From contig CAVFXS010000018.1 of NCBI GenBank assembly GCA_963626805.1, positions 1 through 54,270 of the forward strand: a stretch of 54,270 nucleotides of DNA. Direction: 5' to 3'. Numbering within the stretch: the first letter of the stretch is position 1; each line of letters opens with the position of its first letter. Positions 8,368-17,063 of this stretch are shown here, piece by piece. Made by a program: the position numbers and the translations under genes. The notes under the pieces are model-generated. The model did no database searches. It was given only the letters and a program-made list of their open reading frames with translations, and was not told where the DNA came from. This DNA is from CAG-632 sp963626805 (lineage in GTDB: Bacteria > Bacillota > Clostridia > Lachnospirales > Lachnospiraceae).

Positions 8368-10032
8368 ATGATGAATTATCAGAAGTATCAGAGAGGCTAT
8401 TTTATGCCGCCAACGGAGTGTTTGAAATGGACACACAAGGAGTATATTGACCACGCACCGGCATGGTGTTCTGTAGATCTGCGGGATGGCAATCAGGCAT
8501 TGATCGTCCCGATGAGTCTGGAAGAGAAGGTAGAGTTTTTCAAGATGCTGGTGAAGGTAGGCTTTAAGGAGATTGAGGTCGGATTCCCGGCAGCATCAGA
8601 GACCGAGTATGAGTTTCTTCGTACCCTGATCGAGCAGGATCTGATCCCGGATGATGTAACGGTTCAGGTATTGACCCAGTCCAGAGAGCATATTATCAAG
8701 AAGACATTTGAGGCTGTTCGCGGTTGCAAGCATGCAGTGGTACATTTGTATAATTCGACTTCATTGGCACAGCGGGAGCAGGTATTTAAGAAATCAAAGA
8801 AAGAAATTCTGGAGATTGCAGTTTCCGGAGCAAAGCTTTTAAAGCAGCTGGCGGAGGAAGACGGTGGTAACTTCCAGTTCGAATATTCACCGGAGAGCTT
8901 TACCGGAACTGAGCCGGAGTATGCATTAGAGGTCTGCAATGCCGTGATTGATGTATGGCAGCCGACTCCGGATAATAAGGTCATCATTAACCTTCCGGCA
9001 ACCGTAGAGATGTCACTTCCGCACGTATATGCAAGTCAGATTGAGTATATGAGTGAGAATATGAATAACCGTGAGAATGTGATCCTTTCCCTTCATCCGC
9101 ATAATGACCGCGGATGCGGTGTGGCAGATGCAGAGCTTGGTATTCTGGCAGGTGCAGACCGGATCGAGGGTACCCTGTTTGGCAATGGTGAGCGTACCGG
9201 TAATGTGGATATTATTACATTGGCAATGAACATGTATACACATGGAGTGGATCCGAAGCTTGACTTTAGCAATATACCGGAATTAACAGAATTATATGAG
9301 CGTGTGACCAGAATGCATGTATATGAACGTTCGCCATATACCGGTCAGCTTGTATTTGCCGCATTCTCCGGCTCCCATCAGGATGCAATTGCCAAGGGTA
9401 TGAAGTGGAGAGAAGAGAAGCATCTGGAGCAGTGGACTGTACCATATCTTCCGTTGGATCCAAAGGATGTTGGCAGACGGTATGATGGAGATGTTATCCG
9501 TATCAACAGTCAGTCCGGTAAGGGCGGTATCGGTTACATTTTGGAGCAGAAGTACGGTTTTGATCTTCCACCAAAGATGCGGGAAGATCTCGGATATACC
9601 GTTAAGGAGGTATCCGATCATATGCATAAGGAGCTGGAGGCAAGTGAGGTACTTGACATCTTCCAGAAGACCTATGTAAATATCAGCAGTCCGATCCGGC
9701 TGTTAGAGGCTCATTTCACACAGGGAGAAGAGTTCACAGCAGAGATTACAATTGAGATCAATGGTGCAAAAAAGGTGTACCATGGCAAGGGTAACGGACG
9801 TCTGGATGCAATATCCAATGCGGTAAAGAAGCATTTTAGGATTGATTTCTCATTGATCTGCTATGAAGAACATGCATTACAGGTAGGTTCTAATTCACAG
9901 GCATGTGCATATGTGGGTATTGAACGGAAGGATGGAACGGTAGCATGGGGTGCTGGTATCCAGAACGATATTATAGATGCATCTGCATATGCATTGATCA
10001 GTGCAATTAACCGTTCAGGACTTGTGAAATAA
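8368..10032 (+). CDS. leuA: 2-isopropylmalate synthase
   Basis: Condenses acetyl-CoA with 2-ketoisovalerate, the first committed step of leucine synthesis. The protein has 554 residues and belongs to the longer LeuA type found in actinobacteria and many Firmicutes. Catalytic and metal-site motifs include SVDLRDGNQAL near 37-47, LHPHNDRGCG near 241-250 and GNGERTGN near 271. The C-terminal part (from about 435) is the regulatory leucine-binding domain. The ATG at 8368 follows AGGAGG by seven bases, and the next codon is also ATG. Expression is governed by the leucine T-box. No leuB, leuC or leuD is nearby. Confidence 0.96.
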   Translation: MMNYQKYQRGYFMPPTECLKWTHKEYIDHAPAWCSVDLRDGNQALIVPMSLEEKVEFFKMLVKVGFKEIEVGFPAASETEYEFLRTLIEQDLIPDDVTVQVLTQSREHIIKKTFEAVRGCKHAVVHLYNSTSLAQREQVFKKSKKEILEIAVSGAKLLKQLAEEDGGNFQFEYSPESFTGTEPEYALEVCNAVIDVWQPTPDNKVIINLPATVEMSLPHVYASQIEYMSENMNNRENVILSLHPHNDRGCGVADAELGILAGADRIEGTLFGNGERTGNVDIITLAMNMYTHGVDPKLDFSNIPELTELYERVTRMHVYERSPYTGQLVFAAFSGSHQDAIAKGMKWREEKHLEQWTVPYLPLDPKDVGRRYDGDVIRINSQSGKGGIGYILEQKYGFDLPPKMREDLGYTVKEVSDHMHKELEASEVLDIFQKTYVNISSPIRLLEAHFTQGEEFTAEITIEINGAKKVYHGKGNGRLDAISNAVKKHFRIDFSLICYEEHALQVGSNSQACAYVGIERKDGTVAWGAGIQNDIIDASAYALISAINRSGLVK

Positions 10033-10118
10033 GAGATAAAATGATATTCTGAAATTAGGATATTTGTAGTATTTGAAATGATAAAAATATTTAAATTACA
10101 AAGGTGGAGGTTATAAAA

Positions 10119-11426
10119 ATGGCGAACTATTTTCAACCTGAGATCGAGTGCGCATCACAGGAACAGATTCGGGCATGGCAGGATGAACGCCTGATAAAAC
10201 AGGTGAAGCATGTCTACGATAACGTAGAGCTGTACCGGAAACGGATGGATGAGAAAGGGCTGAAGCCGGAAGATATTAAGGGAGTAGAGGATCTGCACAA
10301 GCTTCCGTTTATTACAAAGGATGACCTGCGGGATGAATATCCTTACGGACTTCTGGCAACATCACTTTCCGACTGCGTACGTATTCAGTCAACCAGTGGT
10401 ACGACTGGTCGGCGTGTCGTTGCATTCTATACACAGCATGATATTGATTTATGGGAAGAGTGCTGTGCAAGAGCAATCGTAGCAGCCGGCGGTACCAAGG
10501 ATGATGTGGTACATGTCAGCTATGGATTCGGATTGTTTACCGGTGGTGCGGGTTTAAATGGTGGTTCCCACAGACTGGGATCGCTGACGTTGCCGATGTC
10601 ATCCGGTAATACCGATCGTCAGATTCAGTTTATGACAGATCTGGGATCTACGATCCTCTGCTGCACACCGTCCTATGCGGCATATCTGGCAGAGTCGATC
10701 ATTGAACGCGGACTGCGGGATAAGATTAAGCTGAAGGCCGGTATCTTCGGTGCAGAGGCATGGACAGAGGAAATGCGGCATGATATCGAGAATAAGCTTG
10801 GCATTAAGGCATATGATATTTATGGTCTGACAGAGATTTCAGGACCGGGTGTATCCTTTGAATGTGAGGAACAGACCGGTATGCATGTGAATGAAGATCA
10901 TTTTATTGCTGAGGTTATCAATCCGATTACCGGAGAGGTACTTCCGGACGGAGAAAAGGGTGAGCTGGTATTTACCAGTATAACCAAGGAGGCGTTCCCA
11001 CTGCTGCGTTATCGGACAAGAGATATCTGTATCTTGAGCCATCAGAAGTGTTCTTGCGGCAGAACGCATGTTAAGATGACAAAGCCGTTAGGACGTAGTG
11101 ATGACATGCTGATTATCAAGGGCGTTAACGTATTCCCGTCTCAGATTGAAACCGTACTTCTGAATAAGGGATATCCGGCAAATTATCAGATTATTGTAAC
11201 CAGAGTAAATAACAGTGACAATCTGGAGGTTCAGGTTGAGATGACACCAGAGATGTTCTCTGATTCCATCAGTGAGATCTCAGGCAGAGAGAAGGAACTG
11301 GTAAGCGCATTAAAGGCAATGCTTGGTATTTATGCAGACGTGAAGCTGGTAGCACCGAAGACAATCGCACGGAGTGAAGGAAAAGCCGTACGTGTCATTG
11401 ACAAGCGGAATCTGTATCAGGCATAA
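10119..11426 (+). CDS. Phenylacetate-CoA ligase family protein
   Basis: A 435-residue adenylate-forming enzyme that would activate an aryl acid, classically phenylacetate, to its CoA thioester. Visible motifs are the P-loop-like STSGTTGRR (near 95), YGLTEISGPG (near 236) and YRTRD (near 298). The C-terminal lid contains KGVNVFPSQIE and a conserved lysine in SEGKAVRV. I chose ATG 10119 because GGAGG lies eight bases upstream. A GTG at 10104 would overlap that site. The ACT-domain gene follows 21 bases downstream, a pairing seen widely in anaerobes that metabolise aromatic amino acids. The true substrate is unknown. Confidence 0.9.
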   Translation: MANYFQPEIECASQEQIRAWQDERLIKQVKHVYDNVELYRKRMDEKGLKPEDIKGVEDLHKLPFITKDDLRDEYPYGLLATSLSDCVRIQSTSGTTGRRVVAFYTQHDIDLWEECCARAIVAAGGTKDDVVHVSYGFGLFTGGAGLNGGSHRLGSLTLPMSSGNTDRQIQFMTDLGSTILCCTPSYAAYLAESIIERGLRDKIKLKAGIFGAEAWTEEMRHDIENKLGIKAYDIYGLTEISGPGVSFECEEQTGMHVNEDHFIAEVINPITGEVLPDGEKGELVFTSITKEAFPLLRYRTRDICILSHQKCSCGRTHVKMTKPLGRSDDMLIIKGVNVFPSQIETVLLNKGYPANYQIIVTRVNNSDNLEVQVEMTPEMFSDSISEISGREKELVSALKAMLGIYADVKLVAPKTIARSEGKAVRVIDKRNLYQA

Positions 11427-11447
11427 GACAAAGAGGAGGTAGATGGT

Positions 11448-11879
11448 ATGACGGTAAAGCAGATATCTATTTTTGTGGAAAATAAGATTGGAAATCTGGC
11501 AGAGGTGACCAATGTGTTGGCAGATGCAGGAGTCAGCCTGCATGCAATTTCATTGGCAGATACCAAGGATTTTGGAGTGTTACGTGTAATTGTGAACGAT
11601 TCTTATCTGGCGGCTACGACCCTGAAGGCACAGGGATATATTTTCTCAATTACACCGGTACTGGCAGTTGCGATTTCGGATGAACCGGGTAGTCTCTACC
11701 ATGTGCTGACTCTGCTGGAGGAAGCAGGAATCAATCTGGAGTATTTATATGACTTCAACACCAGAAAGAGTGATTTTGCATATTTGATCCTGAAGGTAAA
11801 GCAGGTAGAGGAAGCTGCTGAAATGCTTGGAAAGCATGATATTAGACTTCTGGATCAGGAAGAGCTAAAGAATGTATAG
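11448..11879 (+). CDS. Tandem ACT-domain protein
   Basis: A 143-residue protein made of two ACT domains (about 1-68 and 69-140), which usually bind amino acids as regulators. The second domain carries the DEPGSLYHVLTLLEEAGIN signature. There is no catalytic domain. Its position directly behind a phenylacetate-CoA-ligase-like gene suggests that it senses an aromatic amino acid and tunes that enzyme, but this is inference. AGAGGAGG precedes the ATG. Confidence 0.85.
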   Translation: MTVKQISIFVENKIGNLAEVTNVLADAGVSLHAISLADTKDFGVLRVIVNDSYLAATTLKAQGYIFSITPVLAVAISDEPGSLYHVLTLLEEAGINLEYLYDFNTRKSDFAYLILKVKQVEEAAEMLGKHDIRLLDQEELKNV

Positions 11880-11905
11880 AAGAAAAAAAGAGGAGGAAAT
11901 GTATT

Positions 11906-12586
11906 ATGAAATATGAAGTATGGGGCGATATGATGCCTGCAGTTACCCTGTCTCTGGAGGCAGGAGAAAGTATTTACACACAGTCCGGCGGTATGAGCTG
12001 GATGACAGACCAGATTGAGATGACAACGAACATGAAGGGGGGGCTGATGAAGGGCTTTGGACGGATGTTCAGTGGTGAGTCACTATTTATGGCTACATAT
12101 ACAGCGAAGGCACCGGAGCAGCAGATTACCCTGGCAAGCTCAGTTCCGGGTCAGATCAAGACGTTTGAAATCTCACCGAATTATACGATCGTAGCACAGA
12201 AGGGGGCATTCCTTTGTGCAACACCGGGAGTAGAGCTGAAAGCATTTGTTACCAATGCAAAAGGCGGACTGTTCGGTGGAGAAGGATTTGTTCTGCAACA
12301 GTATACCGGTCAGGGACTGGTATTTTGTGAGCTGGATGGTGCAATCCGGGAGATTAATCTGGTAGCCGGTCAGAAGTTGGTAATTGATACCGGTAATGTG
12401 GCTGCATGGGAAAGCACGGTGACTTATAATTCCCAGATGGTAAAAGGTTTTAAGAATGTATTATTTGGCGGTGAGGGCTTGTTCCTGACGACCCTGACCG
12501 GTCCGGGTAAGGTATGGTTACAGACCATGTCGATTTCAGAGCTGGCACAGCGGTTAATTCCATATATGCCGACATCCGGTAATTAA
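11906..12586 (+). CDS. AIM24/TIGR00266 family protein
   Basis: A 226-residue protein of the AIM24-like family, predicted to fold as beta-strands rich in glycine. The early ESIYTQSGGMSWM block and the repeated FGGEGLF and FGGEGFV segments identify the family. Yeast AIM24 is mitochondrial, and the bacterial role is unknown. No signal peptide or membrane helix is seen. The ATG follows AAAGAGGAGGAAATG. The gene is 27 bases behind the ACT gene and is closed by a terminator, so it is probably the last gene of the transcript. Confidence 0.85.
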   Translation: MKYEVWGDMMPAVTLSLEAGESIYTQSGGMSWMTDQIEMTTNMKGGLMKGFGRMFSGESLFMATYTAKAPEQQITLASSVPGQIKTFEISPNYTIVAQKGAFLCATPGVELKAFVTNAKGGLFGGEGFVLQQYTGQGLVFCELDGAIREINLVAGQKLVIDTGNVAAWESTVTYNSQMVKGFKNVLFGGEGLFLTTLTGPGKVWLQTMSISELAQRLIPYMPTSGN

Positions 12587-12600
12587 TAATAAAATAACAG

Positions 12601-12645
12601 AACCCTGTTGATTTTTGAATCAAGAATCAGCAGGGCTTTTTATTA
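12601..12645 (+). terminator. Terminator after the AIM24-family gene
   Basis: CCCTGTTGATT pairs with AATCAGCAGGG (one G-T pair), followed by a T-rich tract. It separates the leuA-side genes from the sulfation operon. Confidence 0.88.
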
Positions 12646-12698
12646 TGATAATGAGAAAAATCTAGCACGTTCTTTACTGAAATTTTACCTTCAAAAAG

Positions 12699-12737
12699 AG
12701 GAATATAATTCCTATTTCCTACAAACTATGTTATAAT
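12699..12737 (+). promoter_or_regulatory. Promoter and candidate operator of the sulfation operon
   Basis: An extended -10, TGTTATAAT, ends at 12737. A perfect palindrome AGGAAT-ATA-ATTCCT (12699-12713) covers the place of the -35 box, where no consensus -35 is seen. This arrangement suggests regulation by a dimeric DNA-binding protein. GGAATT-like half-sites occur in Rrf2/CymR cysteine-regulator targets, but the match here is only suggestive. Confidence 0.45.
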
Positions 12738-12845
12738 GTCCCAAGGCAATGAGCAGTATTTTTATCAGAGCTGCATTCGGATCCAATTACGGAGATCGGA
12801 ACGTAGCGGAAAAAGATAAGAAAACACAATAAGAGGTGCAAGAAC

Positions 12846-13745
12846 ATGAAAACATTATCCCATTTGGATAAATTAGAAGCAGAAGCAATCTATATTATTC
12901 GGGAAGTGGCAGCAGAATGTGAAAAGCCGGTTATGCTGTATTCGATAGGAAAAGACAGCTCGGTCATGCTTCATCTGGCGATGAAGGCATTTTACCCGGA
13001 GAAACCACCATTTCCGTTTATGCATATCGATACCACATGGAAGTTTAAAGAGATGACAGAGTTTCGGGATCGGAAGGCGAAGGAATTAGGAATCGATATG
13101 ATCGTTTATACGAATGAAGAAGGGGTAAAGGCCGGAATCAATCCGTTTGATCATGGCGCTTCTTATACAGATATTATGAAAACGCAGGCGTTAAAGCAGG
13201 GTTTGAATAAGTATGGGTTCACGGCGGCTTTCGGCGGCGGCAGAAGAGATGAAGAAAAGTCCAGAGCAAAGGAGCGGATCTTTTCATTCCGGAATGCAGA
13301 GCATGCATGGGATCCGAAGAATCAGCGACCGGAGATGTGGAAGTTATATAATACACAGATTCATAAGGGCGAGAGCATGCGGGTGTTCCCGTTATCCAAC
13401 TGGACCGAGAATGATATCTGGCAGTACATATTGAGAGAAAAGATTGATATCGTATCCCTTTATTTTGCAAAGGAACGACCAGTCGTATACCGGGATGGCA
13501 ACATCATCATGGTAGATGATGACCGGATGCGTCTGTTACCGGGCGAGGAAATCCAGATGAAGAAGGTACGGTTCCGGACATTAGGATGTTATCCGCTGAC
13601 CGGAGGTGTGGAATCGGATGCAGATACCCTGGAGGCAATCGTGGAGGAGACATTGGGAGCCGTGAATTCGGAGCGGACCAGTCGTGTGATCGATCACGAG
13701 GGTGCCGGTAGTATGGAGCGAAGAAAAAGGGAAGGATATTTTTAG
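12846..13745 (+). CDS. cysD: Sulfate adenylyltransferase subunit 2
   Basis: The catalytic subunit of ATP sulfurylase, which makes adenosine 5'-phosphosulfate from sulfate and ATP. The 299-residue protein has the normal length. The PP-loop reads YSIGKDSSVMLHLAMKAF (about 32-49), the form typical of CysD. FGGGRRDEEKSRAKERIFS (about 128-146) and the C-terminal RTSRVIDHE segment are further family marks. It starts an apparent operon with the cysN-cysC fusion 2 bases downstream. GAGGTGC precedes the ATG. Confidence 0.96.
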   Translation: MKTLSHLDKLEAEAIYIIREVAAECEKPVMLYSIGKDSSVMLHLAMKAFYPEKPPFPFMHIDTTWKFKEMTEFRDRKAKELGIDMIVYTNEEGVKAGINPFDHGASYTDIMKTQALKQGLNKYGFTAAFGGGRRDEEKSRAKERIFSFRNAEHAWDPKNQRPEMWKLYNTQIHKGESMRVFPLSNWTENDIWQYILREKIDIVSLYFAKERPVVYRDGNIIMVDDDRMRLLPGEEIQMKKVRFRTLGCYPLTGGVESDADTLEAIVEETLGAVNSERTSRVIDHEGAGSMERRKREGYF

Positions 13746-13747
13746 AG

Positions 13748-15568
13748 ATGAAGGAACTGTTAAAATTCATTACCTGCGGTAGTGTGGATGATGGTAAATC
13801 AACGTTAATTGGACATATGTTGTACGATTCCAAGCTGCTCTTTGCGGATCAGGAACGTGCACTGGAGCTGGAAAGTAAGGTCGGAAGTACGGATGGAAGC
13901 CTGGATTATTCCTTACTGTTAGATGGATTGATGGCAGAACGGGAGCAGGGCATCACGATCGATGTGGCATATCGTTATTTTACGACCTCAAAGAGAAGTT
14001 TTATTGTGGCAGATACACCGGGCCATGAAGAATATACAAGAAATATGGCGGTTGGGGCATCCTTTGCGGATGCGGCAGTTATCCTGCTGGATGCAACGAA
14101 GGGCGTACTGGTGCAGACCCGCAGACATACCAGGATCTGTTCTCTGATGGGCATCCGTGATTTTATTTTTATTGTAAATAAGATGGATCTGGCAGAGTAT
14201 CGGGAGTCTGTATTTCAGAATATTAAGAAAGAGCTGGAGGAGTTTGTACAGATCTTCCCATGCAACAGCATGACGGTCATTCCGGTTTCGGCGACCGTCG
14301 GTGATAATATTACGACTGCCTCTGAGCATATGGACTGGTATCAGGGACCGACACTCTTATCTTATCTGGAGGAGCTAGAGCTGGATACCGGAAATGGCGA
14401 GGATGATTTTATATTGCCGGTACAGCGTGTGAGCCGACCGAATCATACATTCCGTGGCTTCCAGGGACAGGTGGAAGCTGGCAGTCTTCGGAGAGGTGAT
14501 ATGATCACGGTATATCCGAGCGGAGAGCAGGCATCGGTATTCAGACTTCTGGTAGCCGGTGAGGATACAGAAGAGATCATAAAAGGACAGCCGGTAACCA
14601 TCTGTCTGGATAAGGAGATTGACTGCTCCAGAGGCTGTGTGATTGTGAAAGGACAGGCACCGGTAGTTGGAAATATGTTCCGTGTGACGATGCTGTGGAT
14701 GGACGATGTTCCGCTGGTAGAGGGCAAGGAATATATGCTGAAGCTTGGAACCAGAAAGATTCCGGCTCGTGTGGTTAAGATTGAATATAAGATTGATGTA
14801 AATACAGGAGAACATATTTCGGTTACGCAGGTAGAGAAAAACGGAATCGTATCCTGCAGTATCCTGACAACGGAAAAGATTGTATTTGAGAAATTCGCAG
14901 AAAGTGAAGCGCTGGGCGGATTGATCCTGATCGATCGTATTACCAATATGACATCTGCCTGCGGTGTGGTTGAACAGCCGTTAACGCAGTTTGATAATCT
15001 GACCTGGCAGAATTCGGATATTACGAAGGAAGTTCGTGAAAAGCAGCTGCATCAGAAGGCAGCAACACTCTGGTTTACCGGCTTGTCCGGTTCCGGAAAA
15101 TCAACACTGGCCAATGAGCTGGAGCTTCGGCTGACAGCAATGGGTAAGCATACCATGCTGTTAGATGGGGATAATATTCGTATGGGTCTGAATCGTGATC
15201 TGGGATTTTCTGACGAGGATCGTACAGAGAATATCAGACGGATCGCAGAGGTGGCGAAGCTGATGAATGATGCGGGACTGATCGTTCTGACATCCTTCAT
15301 TTCACCATTTCAGAAGGACCGAGAGCTGGCACGTTCCATTATCGGGGAGGATTTTGTGGAAATCTATGTCAGTACGCCGCTGGAGGAATGTGAAAAGCGG
15401 GATGTGAAGGGCTTATATAAGAAGGCCAGAAACGGTGAGATCCCAGTATTTACCGGCATTTCCAGTCCGTATGAAGCACCGGAGCAGCCGGAGATACAGA
15501 TTGATACGACCAATATGACGGTAGAACAGGCTGTAACAAAGCTGTTACAGTATTTGGAAGAAAATTAG
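13748..15568 (+). CDS. cysNC: Bifunctional sulfate adenylyltransferase subunit 1 / APS kinase (CysN-CysC fusion)
   Basis: A 606-residue fusion. Residues 1 to about 425 are CysN, the GTPase that drives ATP sulfurylase. They carry GSVDDGKS (11-18), the DTPGHEEY switch motif and NKMDL for guanine recognition. From about 435 comes APS kinase with the P-loop GLSGSGKST (445-453), which phosphorylates APS to PAPS. The product is thus PAPS, the sulfate donor for sulfotransferases. Mycobacteria and some Bacteroides have similar fusions. The gene is translationally close to cysD and probably forms a complex with it. Confidence 0.96.
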   Translation: MKELLKFITCGSVDDGKSTLIGHMLYDSKLLFADQERALELESKVGSTDGSLDYSLLLDGLMAEREQGITIDVAYRYFTTSKRSFIVADTPGHEEYTRNMAVGASFADAAVILLDATKGVLVQTRRHTRICSLMGIRDFIFIVNKMDLAEYRESVFQNIKKELEEFVQIFPCNSMTVIPVSATVGDNITTASEHMDWYQGPTLLSYLEELELDTGNGEDDFILPVQRVSRPNHTFRGFQGQVEAGSLRRGDMITVYPSGEQASVFRLLVAGEDTEEIIKGQPVTICLDKEIDCSRGCVIVKGQAPVVGNMFRVTMLWMDDVPLVEGKEYMLKLGTRKIPARVVKIEYKIDVNTGEHISVTQVEKNGIVSCSILTTEKIVFEKFAESEALGGLILIDRITNMTSACGVVEQPLTQFDNLTWQNSDITKEVREKQLHQKAATLWFTGLSGSGKSTLANELELRLTAMGKHTMLLDGDNIRMGLNRDLGFSDEDRTENIRRIAEVAKLMNDAGLIVLTSFISPFQKDRELARSIIGEDFVEIYVSTPLEECEKRDVKGLYKKARNGEIPVFTGISSPYEAPEQPEIQIDTTNMTVEQAVTKLLQYLEEN

Positions 15569-15593
15569 CATATAGGAAGTGACAAAAAGGGTC

Positions 15594-17042
15594 ATGAAAA
15601 AGAAGTTTGCAACCCTGGTCTTATCCATGCTGAAGATCGGCTGTATCGGATTTGGAGGCGGCAGTGCGCTGATACCGGTCCTGCAGAAGGAGGCAGTACA
15701 GGATAAAGGCCTGATTACAGAGGATGAACTGGACAGTGATATTGTGGCAGCCAGCATTACACCGGGAGCCTTGCCGGTTGAGATAGCGGCCGGCATCGGA
15801 AAGGCGACCTGCGGGACAGCTGGAATGTTTGCGGCAGCATCTGCAATGGCGTTACCGGGAGCAGCATTGACAACCTTATTTCTGATGTTTGCTGCGATGG
15901 TCGGAGAAAAACTGACAACGCAGATATGCTATGCATCCGTTGGAATTACCGCTTATATCATTGTGATATTGGGACAATATATACTGACGACCTTAAAGAA
16001 GGCGAAGAACAATCGGGGCGGAATGATTCTGGCGGCGCTGGTGATTCTTCTGGTCTGGATGTTTAATGGGGAAGATAATTTTTTCCGCCTATGCGGGATT
16101 ACAGATACACCAATCTTTGGAGTATCTACGATTGAAATTTTTATTGTGGCTTTTTTTGTGATCATCTGCAATGGTGGACGATTTAAGTCCTGGTGGACGG
16201 TGATCGCCGGTGTGATCAGTCTGGTATTCCTGTTTTCTACCGGTGATTCACATCTGATCGGATCATCGACCTTTACCAAAGGTCTGATGCTTTGCATGCT
16301 GGTGCTGGTGCTGGTGCGGCTGGTGATGAATTTCCGGATTAGGGAATCGTGCCACATTGGTGAATGGAAAGAGATAATTGTTGAGATCTTATTATGGGGT
16401 GGATTTCTGGCGGTGCTGTCACTTCCGGCATGGATTATGGTGCCGAAGTCTCTGACCTTTACCGGACAGGGACTGTTATCAGCCCTTATGTCATTCGGCG
16501 GCGGGGATGCGTACCTGTCGGTTGCACAGGGATTGTTTGTGGACTCGGGTATGATAACCACAGATGAGTTTTACGGTGGTGTCGTTACGATGGCAAACAT
16601 TCTGCCGGGTTCCATTCTCTGTAAGGTACTGAGCGGAATCGGTTACCTGTGGGGCGTTGATCAGACTGGAACCGTATGGGGTGGAATTGTGGCAGCTCTG
16701 GCAGGCTTTGCCGGTGCAACCGGGATGTCCTGTGCAGTGTTTGGAGTGGCGAAGATCTTATATGATAAATGGAGAAAGATGGAGATGCTCCAGGCACTGA
16801 ACCATTTGATCCGGCCGATCGTATCGGGACTGCTTATCAGTGTAGGTATATCCCTATACGGAACAAATTGTGTAGTAGAGGATAATGCCGGCTGGGGGTA
16901 CGGAAGCATTGCATTTCTTATGATTGTGATCGTCTGCGGCATCTGTGTGATGCAGCGGAAAAAGGTACATACGGTCTGGCAGGTGCTGGCATCCATTGGT
17001 GTCTCGTTGATGGCATGTAATCTGTTTAATGTGATTTATTAA
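15594..17042 (+). CDS. ChrA-family (chromate/sulfate-type) transporter
   Basis: A 482-residue polytopic membrane protein with two homologous CHR halves. The first starts with IGCIGFGGGSALIPVLQ and PGALPVEIAAGIG. The second contains LMSFGGGDAYLSVAQG and the TMANILPGSILCKVL segment. Characterised ChrA proteins export chromate, and sulfate has been discussed as a related substrate. Placed between PAPS synthesis genes and a sulfotransferase, it is more likely to move sulfate or a sulfated product, which is inference. ATG 15594 follows AAAAAGGG. A GTG at 15579 in the same frame is an alternative. Confidence 0.85.
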   Translation: MKKKFATLVLSMLKIGCIGFGGGSALIPVLQKEAVQDKGLITEDELDSDIVAASITPGALPVEIAAGIGKATCGTAGMFAAASAMALPGAALTTLFLMFAAMVGEKLTTQICYASVGITAYIIVILGQYILTTLKKAKNNRGGMILAALVILLVWMFNGEDNFFRLCGITDTPIFGVSTIEIFIVAFFVIICNGGRFKSWWTVIAGVISLVFLFSTGDSHLIGSSTFTKGLMLCMLVLVLVRLVMNFRIRESCHIGEWKEIIVEILLWGGFLAVLSLPAWIMVPKSLTFTGQGLLSALMSFGGGDAYLSVAQGLFVDSGMITTDEFYGGVVTMANILPGSILCKVLSGIGYLWGVDQTGTVWGGIVAALAGFAGATGMSCAVFGVAKILYDKWRKMEMLQALNHLIRPIVSGLLISVGISLYGTNCVVEDNAGWGYGSIAFLMIVIVCGICVMQRKKVHTVWQVLASIGVSLMACNLFNVIY

Positions 17043-17063
17043 GAGGAAAAGGAGTGAATAAAC

